Positions 63,735 through 64,000 of a stretch of 64,000 nucleotides of DNA are shown here, piece after piece. Both the position numbers and the translations under genes were made by a program. The stretch comes from Streptomyces sp. NRRL S-87. Its GTDB lineage: Bacteria; Actinomycetota; Actinomycetes; Streptomycetales; Streptomycetaceae. The stretch covers positions 1-64,000 of the forward strand of contig NZ_JOGB01000021.1 in the NCBI RefSeq assembly GCF_000719335.1, read 5' to 3'. Every line of letters begins with the position of its first letter. Positions within the stretch are counted from its first letter, which is position 1. The notes under the pieces were generated by a model, which worked only from the letters and a program-made list of their open reading frames with translations, did no database searches and was not told where the DNA came from.

Positions 63735-64000
63735 CTAGCCGGCGGCCAGGAGCACCGTGCCGGCGAGCGCGAGGCCCGCGCCCGCCGCCTGCACCGCCCT
63801 GAGCCGTTCCTTGAGGACCCCGCGCGCGGCCAGCGCCGTCACCACGGGGTAGAGCGAGGCCAGCACCGCGGCCACGGTCACCGGGCCGCGCTGGGCGGCC
63901 AGGGCGTAGGTGCCGTTCGCCGCGACGTCGGCCAGGCCCACGAAGGCGAGGGCGGGCAGCGCCGCCCGGAGCACGGACGGGCCGGATCCGGCGGGCAGCA
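63735..64000 (-). CDS. EamA/DMT-superfamily transporter, partial
   Basis: Only the last 88 codons are inside the window. ANGTYALAAQRGPVTVAAVLA and LYPVVTALAARGVLKERLRAVQ are typical of the final EamA repeat: the fourth such transporter in this window. The start and the first helices lie beyond the edge. It converges on the acyltransferase gene over a repeat array. Confidence 0.8.
   Translation of the reverse strand, partial: LPAGSGPSVLRAALPALAFVGLADVAANGTYALAAQRGPVTVAAVLASLYPVVTALAARGVLKERLRAVQAAGAGLALAGTVLLAAG

Overview
The window is about 64 kb of very GC-rich chromosome with the gene content of a Streptomyces: actinobacterial cell-envelope and cell-cycle genes, GTG starts, leaderless transcripts, lipoproteins, mycothiol-type DinB proteins and many GTGA/ATGA start-stop overlaps. 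Species assignment is not attempted. It opens with the 3' end of a 5S rRNA and its terminator, so an rRNA operon lies just upstream.

Region 1 (0.2-14.7 kb) is a conserved core block on the + strand: CDP-alcohol phosphatidyltransferase, a GDP-mannose pyrophosphorylase-like protein fused to a degenerate phosphomannomutase, DUF881 / small basic protein / DUF881, an FHA protein of the GarA/OdhI type, an FtsR-type MerR regulator, a bifunctional-nuclease-family protein, a second MerR regulator, dinB, and gcvP behind a tandem glycine riboswitch. From memory this order closely follows Rv1822-Rv1832 of Mycobacterium tuberculosis.

Region 2 (14.7-22.8 kb) holds mixed housekeeping and accessory genes: DUF5999, a hypothetical protein, a glutamate-cysteine-ligase-like enzyme, a VWA-protein pseudogene with an internal deletion, a CPBP protease, PhzF, a type-B carboxylesterase and a DinB-fold protein.

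Region 3 (22.84-25.22 kb) is the clearest accessory island. A pentapeptide-type beta-solenoid membrane protein with atypical codons, plus frameshifted remnants of tnsA-like and tnsB-like heteromeric transposase genes, lie between 22-bp inverted repeats that match at 21 of 22 positions. I read it as a decayed Tn7-like element carrying one intact cargo gene.

Region 4 (25.2-36 kb) is rich in regulator/effector pairs: PadR with palindromic operators, an SRPBCC protein, three EamA exporters, a divergent PNPOx / MocR pair with direct-repeat operators, LysR divergent from an EamA exporter, a PPOX protein divergent from an isochorismatase-fold protein without its catalytic triad, and CapA.

Region 5 (36-46.7 kb) contains an unknown secreted protein and lipoprotein pair, a HipA-like kinase coupled to DUF3037, two SDR enzymes, an orphan peptide-binding lipoprotein, ung, small conserved proteins and a Gfo/Idh/MocA enzyme. 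Both dinB (region 1) and ung carry the TTGTCAGTG-type promoter element known as the RecA-independent (PafBC) DNA-damage motif.

Region 6 (46.6-64 kb) holds lnt, SnoaL-like and cupin genes, a GlxA/AraC regulator abutting a 3'-truncated uppP, a TVP38 protein, an AlkD-like protein, a patatin phospholipase preceded by hexamer and heptamer microsatellites, a spermidine-synthase-like protein, an MFS exporter coupled to a Gly/Pro/Gln-rich membrane protein, a thioesterase, a GH3 lipoprotein, DedA, gamma-carbonic anhydrase, an acyltransferase and a partial EamA gene at the edge.

All family names come from reading the translations and remembered family features. No searches were run.
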